DNA of 64,000 nt, taken from assembly GCF_008630915.1 (NCBI RefSeq), contig NZ_CP043909.1, positions 2,232,001-2,296,000 on the forward strand. Reading direction: 5' to 3'. Position numbers and translations under genes: made by a program. Source of the DNA: Acinetobacter suaedae. GTDB taxonomy: Bacteria > Pseudomonadota > Gammaproteobacteria > Pseudomonadales > Moraxellaceae. Position 1 is the first letter of the stretch, and each line of letters opens with the position of its first letter. The notes beneath the pieces are model-generated. The model was not told where the DNA came from and made no database searches. It was given only the letters and a program-made list of their open reading frames with translations. This document shows positions 56,643-64,000 of this stretch, piece after piece.

Positions 56643-57125
56643 ATGACTGCTATTGCAAATAACCACGTGGTTTCATTCCACTACACTTTAACAAACGCTG
56701 AGGGTGAAACACTTGATAAATCTCAAGGTGAACCACTTGCATATTTGCACGGCGCAGGGAACATCATTCCTGGTTTAGAAAATGCACTTACAGGTAAAAC
56801 TGTAGGTGAGAAGTTCACTGTAAACGTTCCAGCAGCAGAAGGTTACGGTGAATACAATCCAGACCTCGTTCAAGAAGTTCCAGCTCAAATGTTCCAAGGT
56901 GTGGACAACATTCAACCAGGTATGCAATTCCAAGCTCAGACTGATGATGGTGTACAAATCGTAACTGTTAAAGCAATTGAAGGTGACAACGTTATCGTTG
57001 ATGCAAACTTCCCACTTGCTGGTCAAGACCTTACTTTTGAAGTAGAAATCGTTGAAATCCGTGATGCTTCTCAAGAAGAGTTAGATCATGGTCACGTACA
57101 CGGTGCAGGTGGTCACCACCACTAA
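56643..57125 (+). CDS. FKBP-type peptidyl-prolyl isomerase, SlyD-like
   Basis: Folding catalyst and chaperone of the SlyD group. The FKBP core is interrupted by the insert-in-flap domain (PAAEGYGEYNPDLVQEVPAQMF), typical for SlyD, and the short C-terminal tail HGHVHGAGGHHH is His-rich and probably binds nickel or zinc, though much shorter than E. coli's metal tail. Length 160. GC and codon use suggest high expression compared with its neighbours (few rare codons). A strong terminator follows. Confidence 0.92.
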   Translation: MTAIANNHVVSFHYTLTNAEGETLDKSQGEPLAYLHGAGNIIPGLENALTGKTVGEKFTVNVPAAEGYGEYNPDLVQEVPAQMFQGVDNIQPGMQFQAQTDDGVQIVTVKAIEGDNVIVDANFPLAGQDLTFEVEIVEIRDASQEELDHGHVHGAGGHHH

Positions 57126-57147
57126 TTCTCAAAAGAATTAGCACAAC

Positions 57148-57175
57148 AAAAAGCAAAGCCTCGGCTTTGCTTTTT
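57148..57175 (+). terminator. Terminator of the slyD-like gene
   Basis: AAAGCAAAGC-CTCG-GCTTTGCTTT with a compact loop is followed by T. Confidence 0.92.
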
Positions 57176-57245
57176 CTTCACATCCACTTTTATAAAATAA
57201 GAAAAACACCCAACTTCTTCTCATAATTTGAGTGGTTCTTACCTT

Positions 57246-58694
57246 ATGCAAAGTGCTTATCAACTCATTTGGTTTCGCCAAGATCTTAGAATCCAAGACC
57301 ATGCTGCTCTTTGGCATGCGACACAAACCGGCCCCACAATTGCTTTGGTAATCTTGTCACCTGAACAATGGCAACTGCATGATGATGCGCCCATCAAAAT
57401 CGACTTCTATCTTCGTCAACTACAAGAGTTACGAATCGCGTTGCAATCTCTTAATATTCCTTTACTTGTTCACCATATACCACTTTGGAAGGATATCACG
57501 AAGTTTTTTGCGGATTTCATTGAACATATCCCAATTCAGCAGGTATATGCCAATATTGAACTGGGGGTCAACGAATTAAAACGAGATAAAGAAGTACAAA
57601 AATTATTAAATCAGCAAAACAAAGACCTAGTACTTTTTCATGATCGTACACTTTTTCCAGTAGCGTCGATTCGTAATCAGAGCCATCAGCCCTATCAAGT
57701 TTTTAGTGCGTTTAAAAAAGTCTGTTATCAACGTCTGCAACAAAACTTACCTCAATGCTATCCAGCACCTGAAGTACAACAACCGATCAATATCAATCCG
57801 CGCCCCTCACTTGAAGATTACATAGAGCTGCAACTTAAATATACTCAGCAACTTAAATATACTCAGCAACTTAATCATCCAACACAACAATGGCCTGTAG
57901 GCGAATCCTATGCATTAACATTACTCGATCAATTTATCCATGATAAATTAGATGATTATAAAAATACTCGCGACTTTCCTGCACAAGCAGGTACCAGCCA
58001 ACTATCTGCTTATTTAAATATTGGCATTCTCTCTATCCGTCAATGTCTACAGGCATTATTCCGTAAACAGCACGGCGATTTTGTGATTGAATCCGAAGGT
58101 CAGCAAACATGGCTGAATGAATTACTGTGGCGAGAATTTTATCAGCATATTTTGTTTGACTATCCACGTGTTTCCAAGCATTTACCATTTCAACTTTCAA
58201 CCCAAAAGATCAACTGGCGTGATGATCCCGTCGCGCTACAACAATGGCAACAAGGTCAAACAGGTATTCCAATCGTCGATGCTGGTATGCGGCAGCTCCT
58301 TGCCACAGGTTGGATGCACAATCGAGTACGTATGATTTGTGCCATGTTCCTGAGTAAAAATCTGTTGATTGATTGGCGCAAAGGAGAACAATGGTTTATG
58401 CAGCATCTTATTGATGGTGATCTAGCTGCAAACAATGGTGGCTGGCAATGGTGTGCTTCAACAGGGACCGATGCTGCCCCCTATTTCCGTATATTTAACC
58501 CGATTAGCCAATCACAAAAATTTGATCCCAATGGCGACTATTTACGGCAATGGATTCCTGAACTTGCTCATTTAGATGCGAAATCCATCCATGAACCTCA
58601 TGCTGCTAAAGTAAATCTCGAACTTAGTTATCCGACACCAATTGTTGACCTGAAAAGCAGCCGAGCACAAGCAATCGCAGCTTTTAAAGAATAA
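57246..58694 (+). CDS. phrB: Deoxyribodipyrimidine photolyase
   Basis: Light-dependent repair enzyme for cyclobutane pyrimidine dimers. The N-terminal antenna domain starts YQLIWFRQDLRIQDHAAL; the C-terminal FAD domain has LLWREFYQHILFDYP, DAGMRQLLATGWMHNRVRM and WQWCASTGTDAAPYFRIFNP, which match class I CPD photolyases. The start at 57246 is preferred over a longer frame from 57228. In the linker (about residues 196-207) an 18-bp sequence is duplicated in frame, giving QLKYTQ twice. Total 482 residues. Confidence 0.93.
   Translation: MQSAYQLIWFRQDLRIQDHAALWHATQTGPTIALVILSPEQWQLHDDAPIKIDFYLRQLQELRIALQSLNIPLLVHHIPLWKDITKFFADFIEHIPIQQVYANIELGVNELKRDKEVQKLLNQQNKDLVLFHDRTLFPVASIRNQSHQPYQVFSAFKKVCYQRLQQNLPQCYPAPEVQQPININPRPSLEDYIELQLKYTQQLKYTQQLNHPTQQWPVGESYALTLLDQFIHDKLDDYKNTRDFPAQAGTSQLSAYLNIGILSIRQCLQALFRKQHGDFVIESEGQQTWLNELLWREFYQHILFDYPRVSKHLPFQLSTQKINWRDDPVALQQWQQGQTGIPIVDAGMRQLLATGWMHNRVRMICAMFLSKNLLIDWRKGEQWFMQHLIDGDLAANNGGWQWCASTGTDAAPYFRIFNPISQSQKFDPNGDYLRQWIPELAHLDAKSIHEPHAAKVNLELSYPTPIVDLKSSRAQAIAAFKE
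57831..57866 (+). repeat. In-frame 18-bp tandem duplication within phrB
   Basis: CAACTTAAATATACTCAG occurs twice without interruption (57831-57848, 57849-57866) and a third partial copy starts at 57867. It encodes QLKYTQ twice in the interdomain linker, so the reading frame is kept. Confidence 0.97.
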
Positions 58695-58853
58695 ATTGAG
58701 ATTAATTTTAATAGCTATCCGGCCAGAATAGATAATACTATATGTTACTGTTTATAAAACTATTTCACAAAGTCAGCTACATAAAACTATCGTAATCAAT
58801 GAAAAATAATGTTACTTTGATCACAAAAGACCATTAATAAAATTAAAACTATT

Positions 58854-59603
58854 ATGCAAAAAAATCCTGCTCCAGCACTCGTCTTATGGATTATCGCAGC
58901 CCATATCTTTATGGGTGTTGTCGCTTATGAGTGGCTACCGGCAACCTATCGAGGAAGTTGGATTTTCTTACTATTATTGGTGATTGCTGGCGCATACTTA
59001 AACATCGGTATGGCATTAATACTGGGTTTAGTGGCATTTATAGGAATTGCCTTTTATTTCTTTCTTGATCTCGCCAATCAAACTTATATTGAACGACAAC
59101 TACTTCTGTTATTTGTGGCCCCCCTAGCGCCTATTTTTCTAAGTGCGATCCGCCACAATATTAAAAATGCTTTAGCCTCTTATCGTGCCATTCAAAGTTA
59201 TGACCGAAATTATCAACATGATATTTTACCGTTAACCGCACTCAAGCACTTTCAGGACCAACTTAAAAAATTATTACAACTGACTCATAAAGATCATTAT
59301 GAAGTGATCAGTATTCAAATTACAAACACGGTGCTCATTCGAGAAATGCTTGGTGAAGATATTTGGAAAGAAACTCAAAATAAGATTATGACGATCCTAT
59401 CCACTGAGGGTGATAGCGTTATCTATCATTTCATTAATGAAGAATTAAGTGAAATAAAAAGTATCGTAATTCATGAAAATCAAATGGATGAGCAACACCC
59501 TACGCCACACTTTATACAACAACTACAAGAGCTGAGTGTTTTAAAACTTAAAATCGAACAACATACAGAATACTTATCACCAATAGACCGAGAGGTGCCC
59601 TGA
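58854..59603 (+). CDS. Membrane protein with a degenerate GGDEF-like domain (exopolysaccharide operon)
   Basis: First gene of a five-gene operon. Four hydrophobic segments fill residues 8-110 (ALVLWIIAAHIFMGVV, WIFLLLLVIAGAYL, MALILGLVAFIGIAFYFFL, LLLLFVAPLAPIFL), followed by a cytoplasmic domain of about 130 residues. PLTALKHFQDQLKKLL and the strand HYEVISIQIT faintly recall the start of a GGDEF domain, but the GGDEF signature itself is absent. I do not recognise the family firmly. It overlaps the next gene by one base (TGATG). A regulatory or scaffold role for the downstream synthase is possible. Confidence 0.6.
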   Translation: MQKNPAPALVLWIIAAHIFMGVVAYEWLPATYRGSWIFLLLLVIAGAYLNIGMALILGLVAFIGIAFYFFLDLANQTYIERQLLLLFVAPLAPIFLSAIRHNIKNALASYRAIQSYDRNYQHDILPLTALKHFQDQLKKLLQLTHKDHYEVISIQITNTVLIREMLGEDIWKETQNKIMTILSTEGDSVIYHFINEELSEIKSIVIHENQMDEQHPTPHFIQQLQELSVLKLKIEQHTEYLSPIDREVP

Positions 59604-60508
59604 TGTCAGTGCTTCTTAATATTTGCGGTCTGCTGGTTGCAACTGAGTATTATCCAGATACGACTCTACAACAACTTTATCAGGAGTATTATCACTGCTC
59701 GATTCAACCTGCAAAATCTGAGTCAAGTCCACACATTCAATCTTCTGAAATGATTTCAGAGATCTTTGCTCAGCCTGCAACATGGTGGCCTGTTTTTACA
59801 GCAGATCAACTCCAATCGAATAGTTTTAAAGAACTCATCGCTAAAGGCGTGAAACCAGGCGTTATTTTACCTGATGAGTATTTTAGCTTTTTAACCTACT
59901 ATCGAATTAAAAAAGCAGTCAATGATGGCGCTATTCCGATCGCCCTCTTTCAAATGGAACATACGAAGTACTTTTCTGCCAAAGCAACTTTTTCTACTGC
60001 AATAGGTTTAAGACCATTAGCCACATTGATTGAAACAGGTTGGGATGAAAACTTAATTTCACAACCTGCAGGTAGTTATATTATTCAATCGGATAACAAA
60101 CAAATCCTGCCAATACCTGCGCGTAAGATCCAGCATCATCAGCACTATTTTTATCAAGCCAATCATAACTATACTCAGACCTCTGGCTATCAAATTTTAA
60201 TTAATCCTCCAGCACACTTGCCTGTGAGTACCATAGAATATCCCCAATTGGGAATATCATGGCGTTTTGGTCGTGTTGATTACACCAGCACCCCTGACGG
60301 AGTTGAGACGAATCTGTTCGGTTATTTCTTAATTGCAATCAGTACTGTTGTGATTCCGTTTGACTATCTTTTTTCAACCCATTTCCCAAGTTTATTAAGT
60401 AGTTTTGGTAGTTCTGTTTCTTGGATTTCACTGTTACTTGGTGGGTCATTACTCTTGATTTTAATCATCTCTATCATTCGTAGGAGAAGACTCAATGCCC
60501 GCGATTGA
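59603..60508 (+). CDS. Unrecognised protein with two C-terminal membrane segments (exopolysaccharide operon)
   Basis: A 301-residue protein without a family I know. The N-terminal 230 residues look globular, with many aromatic residues (PATWWPVFTADQL, YQANHNYTQTSGYQILINPP). Two hydrophobic segments follow (about 238-262, FGYFLIAISTVVIPFDYLF; 272-294, WISLLLGGSLLLILIISII) and a basic end RRRRLNARD, which suggests a cytoplasmic C-terminus. Its start shares a base with the stop of the previous gene, and its end overlaps the synthase gene by 14 bases, so all three are translated together. Confidence 0.55.
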   Translation: MSVLLNICGLLVATEYYPDTTLQQLYQEYYHCSIQPAKSESSPHIQSSEMISEIFAQPATWWPVFTADQLQSNSFKELIAKGVKPGVILPDEYFSFLTYYRIKKAVNDGAIPIALFQMEHTKYFSAKATFSTAIGLRPLATLIETGWDENLISQPAGSYIIQSDNKQILPIPARKIQHHQHYFYQANHNYTQTSGYQILINPPAHLPVSTIEYPQLGISWRFGRVDYTSTPDGVETNLFGYFLIAISTVVIPFDYLFSTHFPSLLSSFGSSVSWISLLLGGSLLLILIISIIRRRRLNARD

Positions 60509-61745
60509 TATTCTATTTTTATTTGGTTTTCTTGGTATCTGGATTCCTCAAGCTTTTTGGGCATGGTTAAGTTATCAAGCATGGAAATACTCAAAAAATG
60601 CAGCCAAAGAGTTAGAAAATTTGCCTGTGCCCGCCGAGTGGCCAATGCTCAGCGTCTTGATCCCAGCCTATAACGAAGGTGTGGTGATTGAAGATACACT
60701 GCATGCCATTGCACAACAAGACTACCCTGCACATGCCTATGAGGTGTTATTAATCAATGACGGCTCTAAAGACAATACCCTTGAGATCGCTGAACGCATG
60801 GCGGAGATTTATCCGTGCATTAAAATTGTGAATGTGCCTAAGGGGATGGGAGGCAAAGGTAAATCTCGGACCTTAAACAATGGTTTGCCACATGCAAAAG
60901 GTGAATTAATTATTGTCTATGATGCGGATAGTACACCCGAACCAGATTGCGTTCGACTATTGGCTCAAACCTTATTGGCAGATAAAAAACTAGTTGCCGT
61001 CAATGGCAAAGTGCGCACACGAAACTGGCGGGATAGTATTTTGACTCGCTTTATTGCCATCGAGTTTATTTTCTTTCAATGGATCTTCCAAGGTGGTCGA
61101 TGGCAACGTTTTGAATTATCGACCTTGATGGGAACCAACTATGTCATATGGCGTGATGCACTAGAAACATTGGGAGGATTTGATGAAAAATCATTGGTTG
61201 ATGACACTGAAATGAGCTTCAGAATTTTTCTAGGGCAAAAGCGAATCAAATGGGTACCTTATGCTGTAGGTTGGCAACAAGATCCTCCATCACTGAGTGT
61301 TTTTGTTAAACAACGGTCGCGTTGGACTCAAGGTAATTTCTATGTAACCAGTAAATATCTACCGATTGCATTGAGGAAACCTTTTCCAATTGGTATCGAA
61401 ATTTTCAACAACATTATGTGTTATGTCTTGTTCGTACCTGCGCTGATTTGGAGTCATATCACTCTAACACTTGGCTTACTTGGCATAGCGGGAATCACCT
61501 TACCCGGACCATTTACAGTGTTATGGGCATTGTCATTTTGTCTATATGTCGCACAAATGTGGTTCACCCTATCGCTTGAAAGAGTTAAACCCCAACTTTA
61601 TTTCTTTTCAGTTTTATCTTACATCACTTATTCACAAATCTTTTTATTCATTGTATTTAAAGCAGGCTATGACATGCTAAAAAATAAGATTCAAGGGAAT
61701 TCACTGCAATGGTACAAAACTGAACGTAGCAAAGAGAGAAAATAA
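60495..61745 (+). CDS. Processive family 2 glycosyltransferase (polysaccharide synthase, PgaC/BcsA-like)
   Basis: Inner-membrane beta-glycosyltransferase. One membrane helix (3-26), then the GT2 domain with D89 (INDGS), D143-A-D145, the acid pair D236-D237-T-E239, and the QxxRW motif Q273-R-S-R-W277, which marks processive synthases; several membrane helices end the chain (about 295-400). There is no PilZ domain, unlike BcsA. The length (416) resembles PgaC or hyaluronan synthases. AGGAG is eight bases before the ATG. With the BcsB-like partner it should make and export a polymer; the sugar is unknown. Confidence 0.87.
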   Translation: MPAIDILFLFGFLGIWIPQAFWAWLSYQAWKYSKNAAKELENLPVPAEWPMLSVLIPAYNEGVVIEDTLHAIAQQDYPAHAYEVLLINDGSKDNTLEIAERMAEIYPCIKIVNVPKGMGGKGKSRTLNNGLPHAKGELIIVYDADSTPEPDCVRLLAQTLLADKKLVAVNGKVRTRNWRDSILTRFIAIEFIFFQWIFQGGRWQRFELSTLMGTNYVIWRDALETLGGFDEKSLVDDTEMSFRIFLGQKRIKWVPYAVGWQQDPPSLSVFVKQRSRWTQGNFYVTSKYLPIALRKPFPIGIEIFNNIMCYVLFVPALIWSHITLTLGLLGIAGITLPGPFTVLWALSFCLYVAQMWFTLSLERVKPQLYFFSVLSYITYSQIFLFIVFKAGYDMLKNKIQGNSLQWYKTERSKERK

Positions 61746-63593
61746 ATGAAAAAAAATCGACTCAACCATCCTGTTTTCAAAATCCTGTTAGCAAGTGCGA
61801 CTCTCTCTTTGCCCGTATTTGCTCTAGCAGATTCATGGAATACGTGGCAATTTGATAATATTAATACGTCAAACAAATACACAATCGAACCACACTACTT
61901 TTATGTTGGTAAAGGTTCCGAATGGCAAAGTATTCGTTTTAGTAGTGACTATTCGACTGAACATTTCACCACTCTACTGGTTAAATACGACGATAAGCTG
62001 ATTTATAACACGGTGTTAAATGGAGATGGCCAACTCGAGTTTAATATCCCAGCTGCTGAAAGTGGTTTTCATCGTTTAGATTTTATTTTACAGCAATATT
62101 CACCACGCACCTCACCGGCAGCTGATCGTACAACCTTCTGTAGTGAAGATGTTGATCAAGTCACTTATTTAAGTAATTCAAAAATTGACTATGCAAGACA
62201 TCGACCAATTTATCGCTTAAAAGATTTACCTGATGCACTATTTAATCCACAGGTCGTTAGACCGAAACCTTTTGTAGGCGTGCTCAAATTCAACCCAGCC
62301 AATGTCAATGAAGCCTCGATGCTTGGTCGTCTAATGAATGCATGGGGATCTGTTACCCCTGTCCAATGGTACGAACAAAACCCACCAACAGATCAAGCTG
62401 CTGACTTCACAATCGAAATTTCGAAATCAACCACGCCAATACCTCAAGGAACCTTAGTTCAGATTAGTTCTGAGAATAATGTTCCAACATTACAAATCAA
62501 ATATGATCATCCACAAAAACTTGCTGCAGCCATTAACGGCTTACTCAATTCAAATTACTTACAACAACTAAATACTTCAGCCACTTTTCTACCAGATAAA
62601 CTCGCAGCACCAACTTGGGCTAAAATCAAACAAATCAATACGCTTTCAGATTTAGGCATCAGTGATTTCCGTTTGAACCAAGCAGAAAAAAATCTGTTCC
62701 TCAACTTCCCTGCTGTTTGGCAACCGACAGATATTTTACAAGGCCAAATTGCATTACGTGTTCAAAGTGGTTTATTGGAAGGCTCTAATATCACCACTTG
62801 GATTGATGGTGGATTGGCAGGCAGTTTGAAAACTGCTGGATTAGATTCAGATCCTGTAAATCGTCAATTTAACTATTTTGCAAAAACCATTTCTAATAGC
62901 ACCTCATTTCACCTAAAACTTGAAAATTCTGTCATCGTAAACTCGCAATGTTTACCTACGGCAAAAGGCTCTTTATGGATTGACACTGAAAAATCCACAG
63001 TCAAATTACCGCATAAACTCAAAAATGGTGTGGCATCACTATCGATGGCATTTGCCACACATCCAACCATTGCGATTGATGGCGAACCTGGTAGCTTAGA
63101 AATTGCGCTAATTTTGAGTCAAACAGCCAAACGGATGCTCCTGACCAATGACCCAGTGCCATTGAATTTCGTCAAATTTGATCCAGCAAAGCCCGAATTA
63201 ATTAATGTTCAAGTCAATCCTAATATTTATCGCCAGCAAGTCTCTATGCATCGAGATACTGTTTATGCACCTGCTGCAGCTAAGGGCTTTTTAGTGAGTT
63301 TTCATGAACAGCGTTTTGACATATTGACAGATTCCATTGAAGGTGCTCAAAATTTCACTAAATTTTGGGAGAAAATTCAACAAAACATTCCTAACAATGC
63401 TAGTAAGATTTTAGTAACGCAAAACGGTCAAGTCTTTACTTTACAAAAAATTATTGTCGGTAATCAAAAAGCACCTCTGGTTCAACAATCATCTTTCTTT
63501 ATCTTGGTTGTTATCATTTCTGCTATTATGATTTTGGCAATCTTGCTTTGGTACTGGCGAAAAAAACCGAATGCTAAAAATAAGGCAGAATAA
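61746..63593 (+). CDS. BcsB-like periplasmic, membrane-anchored polysaccharide synthase partner
   Basis: Exported protein with a signal peptide (ends near FALADS), a long periplasmic part of beta-rich domains, and one C-terminal membrane helix (about 583-605, FFILVVIISAIMILAILLWYW) followed by a basic tail. This is the topology of cellulose synthase subunit BcsB, and parts of the N-terminal half (a Cys near residue 130, then RPIYRLKDLPDALFNP) recall it, but at 615 residues it is shorter than BcsB. It starts on the base after the synthase stop. I infer that it guides the nascent polymer through the periplasm. Confidence 0.65.
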   Translation: MKKNRLNHPVFKILLASATLSLPVFALADSWNTWQFDNINTSNKYTIEPHYFYVGKGSEWQSIRFSSDYSTEHFTTLLVKYDDKLIYNTVLNGDGQLEFNIPAAESGFHRLDFILQQYSPRTSPAADRTTFCSEDVDQVTYLSNSKIDYARHRPIYRLKDLPDALFNPQVVRPKPFVGVLKFNPANVNEASMLGRLMNAWGSVTPVQWYEQNPPTDQAADFTIEISKSTTPIPQGTLVQISSENNVPTLQIKYDHPQKLAAAINGLLNSNYLQQLNTSATFLPDKLAAPTWAKIKQINTLSDLGISDFRLNQAEKNLFLNFPAVWQPTDILQGQIALRVQSGLLEGSNITTWIDGGLAGSLKTAGLDSDPVNRQFNYFAKTISNSTSFHLKLENSVIVNSQCLPTAKGSLWIDTEKSTVKLPHKLKNGVASLSMAFATHPTIAIDGEPGSLEIALILSQTAKRMLLTNDPVPLNFVKFDPAKPELINVQVNPNIYRQQVSMHRDTVYAPAAAKGFLVSFHEQRFDILTDSIEGAQNFTKFWEKIQQNIPNNASKILVTQNGQVFTLQKIIVGNQKAPLVQQSSFFILVVIISAIMILAILLWYWRKKPNAKNKAE

Positions 63594-64000
63594 TTTCAAA
63601 CTCATTATTGTTTTCTTTTTTTCAACCATAATTTTTTTGGGCGGCTGCATACATTTTTCTCAATCTGGAATGCAGCCTGCTCATATTGAAGGAATCTTTT
63701 GGCAACCAGATTTAGATACCACCCCTCCCAAAGGCAACTGGGATCTCCTTGGCGTTTCAACATTTGTTCCGCAATGGTCAATTGTTCAATCCAAATCTTG
63801 GCTTGATCATGACACAGGTTTTGCAAAATGGGATAAGAATATAAATCTTCAACAGCTAAACCAAAATGCATGGGCGTCCGAGATTATCTTAGGTTTAGCT
63901 GGCGAATATGATGAAAAGCTGGCACGCTCCCAAGTCATGTTACTTGCTCAGAACTCTAAACAACTCATTGCACATACTCAATCTACTCCACTCAAAGGAT
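63571..64000 (+). CDS. Lipoprotein of the exopolysaccharide operon, perhaps glycoside-hydrolase-like (cut by window edge)
   Basis: The frame runs from the ATG at 63571 to the right edge without a stop (143 residues). It overlaps the BcsB-like gene by 23 bases. A signal (KLIIVFFFSTIIFLGGC) ends in a lipobox, so the protein is lipidated. The mature part begins IEGIFWQPDLDTTPPKGNWDLLGVSTFVPQW, which recalls DUF4434-type (beta/alpha)8 proteins related to glycoside hydrolases. That is a weak resemblance, and the rest is unseen. A hydrolase that trims the exported polymer, like BcsZ or PgaB, would fit. Confidence 0.6.
   Translation, partial: MLKIRQNNFKLIIVFFFSTIIFLGGCIHFSQSGMQPAHIEGIFWQPDLDTTPPKGNWDLLGVSTFVPQWSIVQSKSWLDHDTGFAKWDKNINLQQLNQNAWASEIILGLAGEYDEKLARSQVMLLAQNSKQLIAHTQSTPLKG

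Noticed and set aside
63605..63871. Minus-strand reading frame of 88 codons
   Set aside because: It is a shadow of the plus-strand lipoprotein gene that starts at 63571, which has a good signal peptide and operon context.
1..64000. tRNA or rRNA genes
   Set aside because: I saw no cloverleaf-like or rRNA-like sequence while reading. A covariance-model search would be needed to exclude small RNAs.

Overview
The window looks like chromosomal DNA of an Acinetobacter species. It is AT-rich and carries an adjacent dat/ddc pair for 1,3-diaminopropane synthesis, an Acinetobacter-style pst locus, and both the dimeric and the monomeric NADP-isocitrate dehydrogenase. The genus call is inference from gene content and protein similarity by eye; no database search was run. 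No rRNA or tRNA gene was recognised.

Left part (1-17.6 kb): the phosphate transporter operon pstSCA(B) on the minus strand, with a Pho-box-like repeat upstream of pstS and a hairpin between pstS and pstC. Then come a Rieske oxygenase, ddc-dat, a SIMPL-domain periplasmic protein, a FecA-like TonB receptor behind a Fur-box-like site, a GFA-family protein, a TetR regulator divergent from a hotdog-fold protein, and a fatty acid desaturase/ferredoxin reductase pair divergent from a TetR regulator (desB-desC-desT type) with a twin operator between them.

Accessory island (17.6-20.5 kb): a Nudix remnant, a PAAR spike protein, an unrecognised candidate type VI effector, and two related lipoproteins. 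A broken second copy of the effector's C-terminus sits between the lipoproteins, which points to a tandemly duplicated effector/immunity cassette.

20.6-27.2 kb: rapA, rluA, a GlcG/HbpS protein, hemL and thiE, all on the minus strand.

CRISPR-Cas locus (27.25-38.03 kb, all minus strand): cas1, cas2-3, cas7fv, cas5fv and cas6f, then a leader and an array of 69 repeats and 68 spacers on an exact 60-bp period. No cas8f is present, so this is the minimal type I-F2 (I-Fv) layout. The array holds two repeat alleles in separate blocks, an end repeat with the 'wrong' allele, a pair of near-identical spacers 12 units apart, and a spacer that is itself a hairpin. The leader has a perfect IHF-consensus match and a 16-bp inverted repeat.

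Right part (38-64 kb): housekeeping genes (DUF962 protein, CYTH/CHAD triphosphatase, DUF3144 protein, Ca2+/Na+ antiporter, M16 protease, PhzF, icd, rluE, monomeric idh, exported HIUase-like protein, M61 peptidase, D,D-carboxypeptidase, NDH-2, SlyD, photolyase). The window ends in a tightly coupled operon of at least five genes built round a processive GT2 synthase and a BcsB-like periplasmic partner. It probably makes an extracellular polysaccharide, and three of its members are unrecognised or only weakly assignable.
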